Positions 7,336-15,166 are shown, numbered from the stretch's first letter. The stretch: 64,000 bases of DNA from Fontibacter flavus (GCF_042432905.1 NZ_JBHLWI010000022.1:59521-123520), one strand, 5' to 3'. Program-made: numbers and translations. The notes: generated from the letters alone by a model not told the origin.

Positions 7336-9936
7336 TTAATTTTCCTCCAGATAGGTTGAAAGGAAAAATTCCTGGTACCTTTTTGCCAGTTCATCAGTTT
7401 CTTGCTGCCAAATCTTTTTTGCTAAGTCCAGTACGCCAGGCTCGTCAATAAATCCAAACAAGCCCATAAATGCAGCAATCCTTACATAATTGGCCCTATG
7501 ACCAGACGCCAATGCAGAGAGGTTTGCAATCGCTTTATCTTTCCCCTCAGATGGCATCTTAACGAAATAATCGCCATAGTACCCCAAGAAGTAATACAAA
7601 GACTGCCCCGACATGATGTCAAGTTTCTCATGGAACCATTCCCCTTTCCCTTCAATATCATTACTTATATAGTAGTCAGACAAAGCCACGACCATCCGGA
7701 TGTTTTTTTCTCCTGCAAAACGCTCCGCTATCTCATCTCTATTGAAGCTTTCCTCATTTTCCAAATAGGCACTCAGTGCTGTCCCTGCCACATAATAGGA
7801 AGGATCATTCATCCATCTTAAAAAAGCAGGGGAATATTTATCCCCATCTATTAAAGACAATAGTTCAATGGCTCCTAGCCTGACAGTATTCTTGGGGTCA
7901 TTCTCTGCAATATCAAATAAGGTGGACTCCAGGTCATCAATGGCCAATAACCATTCCGGATGCTTAGCGATGTTCATTAACGCAAGTTCCCTGATGGCCC
8001 AGAAAGGATCCTTTAACCCGGCCCCCACCAAGGAGGCTACATCCATCTCCTCTCCAAACATGCTAGACAAACTATCCAGTGCTTCATACCTTGCTACTCC
8101 TAGCTCCGAAACTCTATATTGATTGATAAAGTGATTTTTCCCCCGAAACGACTTTTTCTCAGCCAATATTTCTACTGCTTCATCCACATACAGTTCCGAA
8201 ACTGGGGTTCCATTCTCAATGGCAAATTGCTGCCATGCCTTATCCAAAATCAATTCTTTTTCAAACCTCTTCCCTTCTGCATACCAACTCACTTTAAAAG
8301 GCAGTCTATACAACGGCGTATTGGAAAAATCCTGTCTTTGGGCCACAGACAGCAATAAGTTGTCAGGTTGACTATAATCTACTTCATATTCCAAAACAGG
8401 ATGTCCTGAAGCCAGAAACCATTGATTGAAAAACCAATTCAAATCCATCCCGGTCACTTCTTCAAGTGCAATTCTCAGGTCATGTACTTCTACACTGCTG
8501 AAAGCATGTTTGGTCAGATAGTGCTTGAGTCCGGCAGAAAAAGCATCATCTCCAAGATGCCTTCTGAGCATATGTAAAATCCTGCCTCCTTTGGCATAAG
8601 AGTGGCTATCAAACATATCTTCCCCATCTTCATAATAAAAACGGATCAGGTCAACTTGCTTTTCTTCAGCCTCTCCAAAATATTGCTCCATTTCAGACAC
8701 ATGATGCATGTCTGCATCATCCCTACCCTCTTTGTAATCATACCATAGATACTCTGAATAATTGGCAAAAGCCTCGTTCAGAGTAAGGTTAGACCAAGAT
8801 TCATTCGTTACATAATTCCCAAACCACTGATGAAACAATTCATGGGCAATAATTCCATCCCATTCCGAATCTATGGCTTCCCTTTCATCCAGATTCAATT
8901 CCTCCATAAAAACAGAAATGGTGGTATTCTCCATCGCTCCTGAAACAAAATCCCTCACCACTACTTGGTCGTATTTTTGCCAAGGATACCTCAGCCCTAA
9001 TAAATCAGAAAAGAACCCAATCATTTCTGGTGTATTTTGGAACACCTTCTTGGCTCCTTCCTCATATTCTTTTTCCACATAATAGTTCACCTGCATCCCC
9101 TCCCATTCATCCTTGACCTCCACATAATCCCCGACAATCACCGCAGCCAGATACGGCGCATGTGGCAGATTCATTTCCCAATGGTCTGTCCTCGTACCAT
9201 CTCCATTCATTTTACTGGACTTTAACTCACCATTACTGATGGTCCGGTATTTGGCATCCACGGTCAGCTTGATATCCTGAGTAGCCCTTTCATTTGGAGC
9301 ATCAATAGTTGGAAACCATTTGGAGTTATGCTCGGTCTCTCCCTGAGTCCATATCTGAATAGGCTTATTTGGATCCTCTCCTTTTGCATTGATAAAGTAA
9401 AGCCCTTTGGTGTCCGTAATGGCCTGACTACCTTCCCCTGAATTTTCATTAGGCTTTGCGGTATATTTGATCAATACCGTCAAGGTGTCATTTGCACTGA
9501 AGTGTTTAGACAAATAAGCGGTCACCTTTTTCCCATCATAACGAAAATTCAAATCCTGACTTGTTTCCTTCCCTATCAAGGCAAATGAATGGATGTCAAA
9601 ATCCTTGGCATCCAATACCAGGGTATTCTGCGGAAAAAAATATGGCTTAAGTTCCAGTTGTGCGATTCCATTGACCCATTCATTTTGGTAATCAAAAGAA
9701 AGCTCCAAGGAAGTGTGTAAAAGATCAAAATCCCTTCTTCGGCTTTCCTGGTACTCAGAGATTTTATATTCCAGCAAAGGGATTAACTTTTCACGTTCTG
9801 AGGACAGTGCTTCCAAGGTGTCTATAGGCAATTGTTCGTTAGTTACTTCCGGCAGAAAAACAGTATTGGAACTCTTGCAAGACCAAAAAATCACAATGAA
9901 AAGGGCAAATAGTATTTTGGGTGTATCCAATCTCAT
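7336..9936 (-). CDS. M1 family aminopeptidase, lipoprotein
   Basis: Zinc metallopeptidase predicted to remove N-terminal residues from peptides outside the cytoplasm. The 866-residue protein has a signal peptide ending in a lipobox (IFWSC, residues 18-22). The exopeptidase motif GAMEN lies near residue 335. The zinc motif HELFHQWFG near 363 is followed by NEAFANYSEYLW, whose Glu is the third ligand. The C-terminal third is alpha-helical and repeat-like, as in bacterial M1 enzymes of leukotriene-A4-hydrolase type. It is a single gene between the tRNA cluster and a divergent biotin-carrier gene. Substrate preference cannot be told from sequence. Confidence 0.93.
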   Translation of the reverse strand: MRLDTPKILFALFIVIFWSCKSSNTVFLPEVTNEQLPIDTLEALSSEREKLIPLLEYKISEYQESRRRDFDLLHTSLELSFDYQNEWVNGIAQLELKPYFFPQNTLVLDAKDFDIHSFALIGKETSQDLNFRYDGKKVTAYLSKHFSANDTLTVLIKYTAKPNENSGEGSQAITDTKGLYFINAKGEDPNKPIQIWTQGETEHNSKWFPTIDAPNERATQDIKLTVDAKYRTISNGELKSSKMNGDGTRTDHWEMNLPHAPYLAAVIVGDYVEVKDEWEGMQVNYYVEKEYEEGAKKVFQNTPEMIGFFSDLLGLRYPWQKYDQVVVRDFVSGAMENTTISVFMEELNLDEREAIDSEWDGIIAHELFHQWFGNYVTNESWSNLTLNEAFANYSEYLWYDYKEGRDDADMHHVSEMEQYFGEAEEKQVDLIRFYYEDGEDMFDSHSYAKGGRILHMLRRHLGDDAFSAGLKHYLTKHAFSSVEVHDLRIALEEVTGMDLNWFFNQWFLASGHPVLEYEVDYSQPDNLLLSVAQRQDFSNTPLYRLPFKVSWYAEGKRFEKELILDKAWQQFAIENGTPVSELYVDEAVEILAEKKSFRGKNHFINQYRVSELGVARYEALDSLSSMFGEEMDVASLVGAGLKDPFWAIRELALMNIAKHPEWLLAIDDLESTLFDIAENDPKNTVRLGAIELLSLIDGDKYSPAFLRWMNDPSYYVAGTALSAYLENEESFNRDEIAERFAGEKNIRMVVALSDYYISNDIEGKGEWFHEKLDIMSGQSLYYFLGYYGDYFVKMPSEGKDKAIANLSALASGHRANYVRIAAFMGLFGFIDEPGVLDLAKKIWQQETDELAKRYQEFFLSTYLEEN

Positions 9937-9986
9937 GAAAATGGTTTTTAAAGATTAATCCTATATCTTAGCGCAAAATAATAGAA

Positions 9987-10481
9987 ATGTATTCAGTAAG
10001 CATTAAAAATTCCGTATTTGAGGTAGAAAAGTCCAAGGACCGGATTTCGGTCAATGGGAATATACTCGATTGGAGTATTTCCAAAATTTCGGACAGACAT
10101 TTTCATGTGCTTTACAAAGACCAATCTTTCAACCTTGAAGTTGTCGAATTGGATCTTGAATCAAAAACCATCAAGCTGAAGCTGAACAATAAACCATGCG
10201 AAATCCAGCTCAAGGACAAGTATGATCTTTTACTGGAAAAACTGGGCATGAACAATCTTCAGCAGAATTCTGCCAAGGACATCAAAGCGCCAATGCCAGG
10301 ATTGATTTTTGATATCAAGGTAAAAGAGGGAGACACCGTACAAAAGGGAGATCCTGTCCTGATTCTTGAGGCCATGAAAATGGAAAATATTCTGAAATCT
10401 CCGGGTGATGGGGTAGTAAAAACCATTAAGATCAAAAAAGGAGAAAGCGTAGAAAAAAATCAGGTATTGATCCAATTTTAA
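9987..10481 (+). CDS. Biotin carboxyl carrier-type protein
   Basis: A 164-residue protein whose C-terminal 70 residues form a biotinyl domain. The biotin-accepting lysine is in EAMKMEN (Lys about residue 131), preceded by APMPGLIFDIKVKEGDTVQKGD. The N-terminal 90 residues are a small beta-rich region also seen in Bacteroidota carriers attached to propionyl/acetyl-CoA carboxylase or oxaloacetate decarboxylase systems. No carboxylase gene is adjacent, so the partner enzyme is unknown. It is less like accB, whose linker is Pro/Ala-rich. Confidence 0.85.
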   Translation: MYSVSIKNSVFEVEKSKDRISVNGNILDWSISKISDRHFHVLYKDQSFNLEVVELDLESKTIKLKLNNKPCEIQLKDKYDLLLEKLGMNNLQQNSAKDIKAPMPGLIFDIKVKEGDTVQKGDPVLILEAMKMENILKSPGDGVVKTIKIKKGESVEKNQVLIQF

Positions 10482-10491
10482 ACCCTACCTC

Positions 10492-10522
10492 TTCAGATTT
10501 CTAGGGGAAGGCCTTATATTTG
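10492..10522 (+). promoter_or_regulatory. Probable pyrH promoter
   Basis: TATATTTG (10515-10522) fits the -7 consensus TAnnTTTG exactly; 20 bp upstream is TTC (10492-10494), one mismatch from TTG. The predicted start is about 55 nt ahead of pyrH. Confidence 0.5.
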
Positions 10523-10583
10523 TCGGGTTTATACCAATTAAAAAAAATCAGAAAAGCACCTTTTTCAATTACCATTATCTACA

Positions 10584-11294
10584 ATGAAATACAACAGAAT
10601 ATTACTCAAACTGAGCGGAGAAGCCTTAATGGGAGAAAAAAATTATGGCATAGACTCCAATAGGCTGGAACAATACGCCCAGGAAATCAAAAAAGTAAAA
10701 GATCTTGGGGTGGAAGTGGCCATCGTAATAGGTGGGGGTAATATTTTCAGAGGAGTTCAGGCAGAAAAGACCGGCATTGACCGTGTTCAGGGAGATTATA
10801 TGGGCATGTTGGCCACATTGATCAACGCCATGGCCCTTCAAAGTGCCCTGGAACAAAACGGTATGTTTACCCGTTTGATGTCAGGTATCAAAGTAGAAAG
10901 TGTCTGCGAGCCATTCATTAGAAGAAGGGCTATCAGACACTTGGAAAAAGGTAGAATTGTCATTTTCGGGGCGGGAATAGGAAACCCCTATTTCACTACA
11001 GATTCAACAGCCAGTTTAAGGGCAATTGAAATAGAGGCAGATGTGGTCTTGAAAGGAACACGAGTAGACGGTGTCTATACTGCTGACCCAGAAAAAGACA
11101 AAACAGCAACCAAATATTCTATCTTGTCATTCCAAGAGGCATATGAGAAAAATCTCAATATCATGGACATGACAGCATTTACCCTTTGTCAGGAAAACCA
11201 TTTGCCTATCGTGGTATTTGACATGAACAAGCCTGGCAACTTACAGAAAATAGTAGCAGGAGAAGAAATCGGAACATTAATTACTTCAAAATAA
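10584..11294 (+). CDS. pyrH: UMP kinase
   Basis: Phosphorylates UMP to UDP in pyrimidine nucleotide synthesis. The 236-residue protein begins NRILLKLSGEALMGEKNYGID, the amino-acid-kinase-fold nucleotide loop. It also has VIGGGNIFRG, FGAGIGNPYFTTDSTASLRA and VDGVYTADPEKD, all diagnostic of bacterial PyrH. It lies 14 bp before frr, the common pyrH-frr pair. Confidence 0.98.
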   Translation: MKYNRILLKLSGEALMGEKNYGIDSNRLEQYAQEIKKVKDLGVEVAIVIGGGNIFRGVQAEKTGIDRVQGDYMGMLATLINAMALQSALEQNGMFTRLMSGIKVESVCEPFIRRRAIRHLEKGRIVIFGAGIGNPYFTTDSTASLRAIEIEADVVLKGTRVDGVYTADPEKDKTATKYSILSFQEAYEKNLNIMDMTAFTLCQENHLPIVVFDMNKPGNLQKIVAGEEIGTLITSK

Positions 11295-11308
11295 TCCAGA
11301 AGCAGATC

Positions 11309-11869
11309 ATGGAAGAAATTCAATTACACCTGGAAGAAGCAAAAGAAATGATGCAGAAAGCAGTCAATCATACTGCTGCAGAACTTGTGAAAATCAGAGC
11401 GGGCAAAGCAATGCCCAACCTACTTGACGGAATCATGGTAGCTTACTACGGCGCGCCTACCCCACTTCAGCAGGTAGCATCTGTCACTACACCTGATGCC
11501 CGTACTTTATCCATCAAGCCATGGGAGAGAAACCTGATCTCTGAAATTGAAAGATCAATTATCAATTCAGACCTTGGACTTGCCCCACAGAATAACGGTG
11601 AAATCATCATCCTGACCATTCCGCCAATGACAGAGGAAAGAAGGAAGTCACTTGTAAAACAGGCCAAACAGGAATGTGAATCTGGTAAGGTTTCTATCCG
11701 AACCATTAGAAAAGACACCAATGAAGCCTTGAGGAAATTACAGAAAGAAGGTGCTTCTGAGGATGAAGTGAAAAGAGCTGAGGATACCGTACAGAAATTG
11801 ACTGATCAATATTCTACAAAAGTAGATGAGCTTCTTGTCAAAAAAGAAGCTGAGATCATGACAGTATAA
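11309..11869 (+). CDS. frr: Ribosome recycling factor
   Basis: With EF-G, splits post-termination ribosomes. The 186-residue tRNA-shaped protein has the family segments KIRAGKAMPNLLDGI, VTTPDARTLSIKPWE, NSDLGLAPQNNGEIIILTIPP and the helical hairpin ending the protein. It is paired with pyrH and followed by a strong terminator. Confidence 0.98.
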   Translation: MEEIQLHLEEAKEMMQKAVNHTAAELVKIRAGKAMPNLLDGIMVAYYGAPTPLQQVASVTTPDARTLSIKPWERNLISEIERSIINSDLGLAPQNNGEIIILTIPPMTEERRKSLVKQAKQECESGKVSIRTIRKDTNEALRKLQKEGASEDEVKRAEDTVQKLTDQYSTKVDELLVKKEAEIMTV

Positions 11870-11895
11870 ACTTCTCGGCATTTCAATAAGACTAT

Positions 11896-11938
11896 AAGTA
11901 CTTCCATGATATAGAAATCAGGAAGTACTTTTTTTTTA
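11896..11938 (+). terminator. Rho-independent terminator after frr
   Basis: A 10-bp perfect stem (AAGTACTTCC / GGAAGTACTT) with a 15-nt loop runs directly into a T tract of about ten. It starts 27 bp after the frr stop. Confidence 0.9.
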
Positions 11939-12053
11939 CCCTATTTTTTGTTGAAAATTTGGATATTGAAGACACAATAAGATCCATTGGCCGTGATTAA
12001 CAATTACAGGAGATTTGATCCAACTTTTAAAAACGCATTAACTCTTTAAGAAT

Positions 12054-12629
12054 ATGTCTAAATCAGAAAAACAGAAAATGTTAGCTGGGGAAATCTATAA
12101 CAGCAGGGATCCCGAACTTTTGGAACGATATCATATTTGCAGGAGTTTAATTCTGGAATTTAACCATATTCCTTCAACAGAGCTGGTCAAGAAGTCAGAA
12201 ATCCTTGATTCACTTTTAGGAGAAAAAGGAGATGGAGTATGGATAGAAGCCCCATTTTTTTGTGATTATGGTGAAAATATCCGTCTTGGAAAAAACACCT
12301 TTTTGAATTTCAACTGTCTGTTGCTGGATTGTAACCTGATATCAATCGGCAAAAACGGATTGATAGGTCCCAATGTACAGATCTACACCGCTGCCCATCC
12401 AATTGCTGCCCAAGACAGGATAGTAGCTGACCCTGAGGAAAGGTACCTGACATATTCAAAACCTGTGAGTATAGGAGACAATGTATGGATCGGAGGCAAT
12501 ACCCTTATCATGCCCGGGGTAACCATTGGAGAAAATGTGACGATTGGGGCAGGTTCGGTTGTCACAAAGGACATACCGGATAATTGCTTAGCTTTGGGAA
12601 ACCCTTGCAGGGTAGTCAGGCAATTGTGA
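12054..12629 (+). CDS. Sugar O-acetyltransferase, Maa/LacA/NodL family
   Basis: A 191-residue left-handed beta-helix acetyl-CoA transferase. It opens with the Maa domain (KSEKQKMLAGEIYNSRDPEL) and carries hexapeptide repeats from about residue 85, e.g. IRLGKNTFLNFNCLLLD, IGDNVWIGGNTLIMPGVTIG and ENVTIGAGSVVTKDIP. The catalytic His is in the segment QIYTAAHPI near residue 114. It likely acetylates a sugar such as maltose or a galactoside. The downstream methyltransferase begins 27 bp later and may be co-transcribed. Confidence 0.9.
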   Translation: MSKSEKQKMLAGEIYNSRDPELLERYHICRSLILEFNHIPSTELVKKSEILDSLLGEKGDGVWIEAPFFCDYGENIRLGKNTFLNFNCLLLDCNLISIGKNGLIGPNVQIYTAAHPIAAQDRIVADPEERYLTYSKPVSIGDNVWIGGNTLIMPGVTIGENVTIGAGSVVTKDIPDNCLALGNPCRVVRQL

Positions 12630-12656
12630 TTTCAATTTTATTCAAGAATTAGCCCT

Positions 12657-13394
12657 ATGAGTGATGAAAACAAAAATATCCATGACTTCGATTTTGATTT
12701 GATCTGTGAATATTTTTCACAATTTGAAAGACAGGGCCCTGGAAGTCCTGAAGTAACTTTAAAAGCCCTAAGTTTTATTGATAACCTGCACCCTGAATCC
12801 AGGATCGCAGACATAGGATGTGGTACAGGAGGTCAGACCATGATCCTGGCCCAACATGCTCCAGGATATATCACAGCCTTGGATTTGTTCCCAAAATTCA
12901 TCGATCAGCTGAATACCTCGGCAGCCCAGCTCAACTTGCAGGACAAGGTAAAGGGGATTGTAGGGTCTATGGAAAATCTACCATTCGAAGAAGAGGAATT
13001 AGATTTAATATGGTCAGAAGGAGCCATTTACAATATTGGTTTTGTAAAAGGGCTGAAAGAATGGAACAGGTTCTTGAAAAAAGGAGGCTATTTAGCCGTG
13101 ACCGAAGCCTCTTGGTTTACCGAAGTCAGGCCCAAAGAAATCCAGGATTACTGGGATAATGCCTATCCGGAAATTGATACCATACCCAATAAAGTTGCAC
13201 AGCTCCAAAATGCCGGTTACATACCTGTGGCTTTTTTTATCCTTCCCGAAAACTGCTGGATAGACAATTACTATCAGCCCCAAACTGAAAAAATTGAGGA
13301 GTTTGTAAAAAAACACAAAGAGAATCCTGCTACAGAGGCATTTATCTCCGAAATCAAGGAAGAAATCCAGTATTACGCCCAATACAAAGCGTAG
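12657..13394 (+). CDS. Class I SAM-dependent methyltransferase
   Basis: A 245-residue methyltransferase with SAM motif I DIGCGTGGQTMILAQ near residue 55, the acidic loop ALDLFPKF, and motif MENLPFEEEELDLIWSEGAIYNIGF. It resembles the UbiE/Coq5-like small-molecule group, with a long helical C-terminus. The substrate is unknown. It follows an acetyltransferase closely, so a small-molecule modification role is a guess only. Confidence 0.88.
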   Translation: MSDENKNIHDFDFDLICEYFSQFERQGPGSPEVTLKALSFIDNLHPESRIADIGCGTGGQTMILAQHAPGYITALDLFPKFIDQLNTSAAQLNLQDKVKGIVGSMENLPFEEEELDLIWSEGAIYNIGFVKGLKEWNRFLKKGGYLAVTEASWFTEVRPKEIQDYWDNAYPEIDTIPNKVAQLQNAGYIPVAFFILPENCWIDNYYQPQTEKIEEFVKKHKENPATEAFISEIKEEIQYYAQYKA

Positions 13395-13542
13395 TATGGC
13401 TATGTGTTTTATATAGGCAAGAAAATTTAAGAGCTAGGATTTAAAGGGGATGGTTAGAGACCTAAATAGAAAACCATTTACGAGAAGGCCTCAATTTGTC
13501 ACCATTAGAACCAAATTTCTCTCAAACTAGACAAGAGGTAGG
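13395..13542. other. Non-coding stretch before the CRISPR relict
   Basis: No open frame of note, hairpin or repeat was seen here. The whole gap between the methyltransferase and the nucleoside phosphorylase (13395-14234) has no credible protein gene; the short open frame at 13860-14045 simply reads through CRISPR repeats. Confidence 0.6.
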
Positions 13543-13607
13543 TTCACAAGCACCTTAAAAACAAACCAATTAACGAATAAATGGTATCTTCCTTAGGAAA
13601 TCACAGC
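13543..13607 (+). repeat. Imperfect direct repeat, copy A (degenerate CRISPR repeat with flank)
   Basis: This 65-bp stretch is nearly the same as 13857-13922: both contain AAGCACC/GAGCACC, then TTAAAAACAAACCAATTA, then the 3' half of the CRISPR repeat (ATGGTATCTTCC through AATCACAGC). The 5' half of the repeat is replaced by another sequence that keeps only AATT and AAATGG at similar spacing. The two copies flank the structured-RNA gene. Confidence 0.75.
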
Positions 13608-13660
13608 TGGTTTAAACTCTCAGAGAAAGTTTCCGAAAAATACAGAAATGGCCTGCTGAT

Positions 13661-13788
13661 CAAAAAATAACCCTGTCGAATAACCGACAGGGTATAAGGG
13701 CTGACCGTGACAAACGCTGTTCCTGCAGCCTCCCCAGTCCCCATCACCCCTTGGGAGCTGGCCGGGGATTACCGTTTGGCACGGCTTA
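13661..13788 (-). ncRNA. Unidentified structured RNA with intrinsic terminator
   Basis: On the minus strand the outer arms CCGTGCCAAACG and CGTTTGTCACGG form a 12-bp helix with one mismatch. Inside, CCAG-C-TCCC pairs with GGGA-CTGG, and further GC-rich segments can extend the stem. The RNA ends in a perfect 8-bp hairpin (CCCTGTCG / CGACAGGG, loop GTTATT) followed by TTATTTTTTG, a good Rho-independent terminator at 13661-13693. GC content is well above the neighbourhood. I considered SRP RNA, 6S RNA, tmRNA, RNase P and common riboswitches and found no diagnostic motif. No gene lies directly downstream on that strand, so a free-standing RNA is more likely than a riboswitch. The promoter was not fixed; TATATTTA lies a few bases upstream. 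Confidence 0.6.
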
Positions 13789-13822
13789 ATGTAAATATAC
13801 GTAAAATTATGGCAAAAGATAC

Positions 13823-13841
13823 GTTGTGAATTGCTTTCAAA
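13823..13841 (+). repeat. 5' half of a CRISPR repeat, detached
   Basis: These 19 bases, GTTGTGAATTGCTTTCAAA, are identical to the first 19 bases of the intact repeat at 13953. They are separated by about 53 bp from a matching 3' half ending at 13922, so this looks like one repeat split by an insertion. Read on the minus strand it would be an antirepeat, a feature of tracrRNA, and it lies upstream of the structured RNA on that strand. Confidence 0.7.
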
Positions 13842-13856
13842 TCGACCAAAGGGAGA

Positions 13857-13922
13857 TTCATGAGCACCTTAAAAACAAACCAATTAGCGAATAAAATGGT
13901 ATCTTCCTATGGGAATCACAGC
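13857..13922 (+). repeat. Imperfect direct repeat, copy B, ending in a CRISPR repeat 3' half
   Basis: Second copy of the 65-66-bp unit found at 13543-13607. Its last 28 bases are identical to the 3' part of the intact CRISPR repeat, and exactly 30 bases separate its end from the next repeat. Confidence 0.75.
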
Positions 13923-14036
13923 CTGAGCGCCAGTTGCACCCTGAATACCTGTGTTGTGAATTGCTTTCAAAATGGTATCTTCCTATGGGAATCACAGCGA
14001 TCGGGTGGCATAGAAGGCACGCTCCAGCGTTGTGAA
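13895..14036 (+). CRISPR. Decayed orphan CRISPR array, type II-C-like repeat
   Basis: An intact 46-nt repeat (13953-13998) begins GTTGTGAATTGCTTTCAAA and ends GGGAATCACAGC. It is preceded by a 30-nt spacer (13923-13952) after a repeat 3' half (13895-13922). It is followed by a second 30-nt spacer (13999-14028) and then the first 8 bases of another repeat (GTTGTGAA, 14029-14036). A 46-47-nt repeat starting GTTGT and ending CAGC, with 30-nt spacers, is characteristic of type II-C arrays in Bacteroidota. No cas1, cas2 or cas9 is present in the window. The array looks like a remnant of a lost locus, or an array served in trans by a distant one. Confidence 0.75.
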
Positions 14037-14050
14037 AACATCTAAGAGGG

Positions 14051-14088
14051 CCCCGATTGATCTGATCAGTCGGGGTCGTCTTTTTTTT
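14051..14088 (+). terminator. Strong terminator closing the CRISPR relict
   Basis: CCCCGA (14051-14056) pairs with TCGGGG (14070-14075), extended by TGA/TCA inside, followed by a run of eight T. The distance from the truncated repeat is 14 nt. It would end a rightward array transcript, or alternatively be the 3' hairpin of a tracrRNA remnant starting at GTTGTGAAAACATC (14029). Confidence 0.85.
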
Positions 14089-14234
14089 GGAATCTTAAAC
14101 TAACTATTTTTTTCCTTTAAAACATCCCCTCTACAGGGTATTTTTAGTTAATTGACTTAAGTTGTCTTAAAAAATCATTTCAAAAAAATACAATTTCAGG
14201 TAATTCATGCTCAAAAAAATCTAAATTCTGATTT

Positions 14235-15035
14235 TCAGATTATCCCCTTTACCAACTCCACTAACTTTTTACCTGCTTGATTGGCTACAGCGACTACCTC
14301 TTCATGGGTAAATTCCTTGGCAATCTTAGGGATACTTTCATTCGTAATCACCGAAAAAGCAATGACATTCATCCCCATATGATGCGCGGCTATAATCTCC
14401 GGAACTGTACTCATACCCACTGCATCTCCGCCGATTACCCTCAGATATCTTACCTCAGCCTTGGTCTCCAATTTAGGCCCCTGAAGGCCTACATAAACAC
14501 CCTTTTGTAATCCAATACCCAAATTTTCCGCACAATTCAGCGCTTTTTCTCTCCATTCTAAATCAAATGGCTCACTCATATCCGGAAATCTCGGACCAAG
14601 TTCATCAAAGTTTCTTCCCCTAAGTGGATTATCTGGCAACAGACTGATGATATCTTCAATCAGCATCACGTCCCCCTGTTCAAAATCAGGGTTCAAACCT
14701 CCTGCGGCATTGGTGACAATAAGTTTCTTAACCCCCATTAATTTCATTACCCTGAGCGGATAGACCACTTCCTGCATGCTATAGTCCTCATAATAATGAA
14801 ATCTTCCGGCCATAGCCAAGACCGGAGTTCCCTGCAGTATCCCAAAAATCAATTGGCCACTATGTCCTTCCACCGTCGAAACAGGAAAAAAGGGAATCTC
14901 CCCGTAAGGGATTATTACCTGTTGACTGATTTCTGAAACCAATCCGCCCAAACCTGAACCCAAGATTATCGCCACCTCAGGAACTGAAGGCATTTGTTGT
15001 AATAAAAATCTGACAGCTTCCTGTTCTTTTTGCAT
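14235..15035 (-). CDS. Purine-nucleoside phosphorylase (PNP-I/trimeric type), copy 1
   Basis: Cleaves purine nucleosides with phosphate to free base and ribose-1-phosphate in salvage. The 266-residue protein has the phosphate loop ILGSGLGGLV near residue 24, the segments VEGHSGQLIFG, AGRFHYYEDYSM, VTNAAGGLNPDF, and GGDAVGMSTVPE with the base-binding Glu/Asn region. It is the trimeric PunA-like type rather than the hexameric DeoD type. A paralogue lies 131 bp upstream on the same strand. Confidence 0.93.
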   Translation of the reverse strand: MQKEQEAVRFLLQQMPSVPEVAIILGSGLGGLVSEISQQVIIPYGEIPFFPVSTVEGHSGQLIFGILQGTPVLAMAGRFHYYEDYSMQEVVYPLRVMKLMGVKKLIVTNAAGGLNPDFEQGDVMLIEDIISLLPDNPLRGRNFDELGPRFPDMSEPFDLEWREKALNCAENLGIGLQKGVYVGLQGPKLETKAEVRYLRVIGGDAVGMSTVPEIIAAHHMGMNVIAFSVITNESIPKIAKEFTHEEVVAVANQAGKKLVELVKGII

Positions 15036-15166
15036 ATACCTGAATAAATTTTCTTTATGCGTCAGCCGAATCGCTACAATACTCCCTTATTATTCATTTT
15101 TCATTCAACATTCCAGCCCCCCTTATGATGTCAGTACTTTCTCTCTAACATGACAAAGGATAGTTT

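Noticed and set aside
13661..13788. Signal recognition particle RNA
   Set aside because: GCCGTG-type start and size were suggestive, but the GGAA tetraloop and GGAAGCAGC-like domain IV core are absent on both strands.
13661..13788. Riboswitch or leader for a neighbouring gene
   Set aside because: The element ends in its own terminator and the next gene in that direction (12657-13394) is on the opposite strand.
13860..14045. 61-codon open frame on the plus strand
   Set aside because: It reads across CRISPR repeat parts, two spacers and a truncated repeat; no protein features, and array features explain the DNA better.
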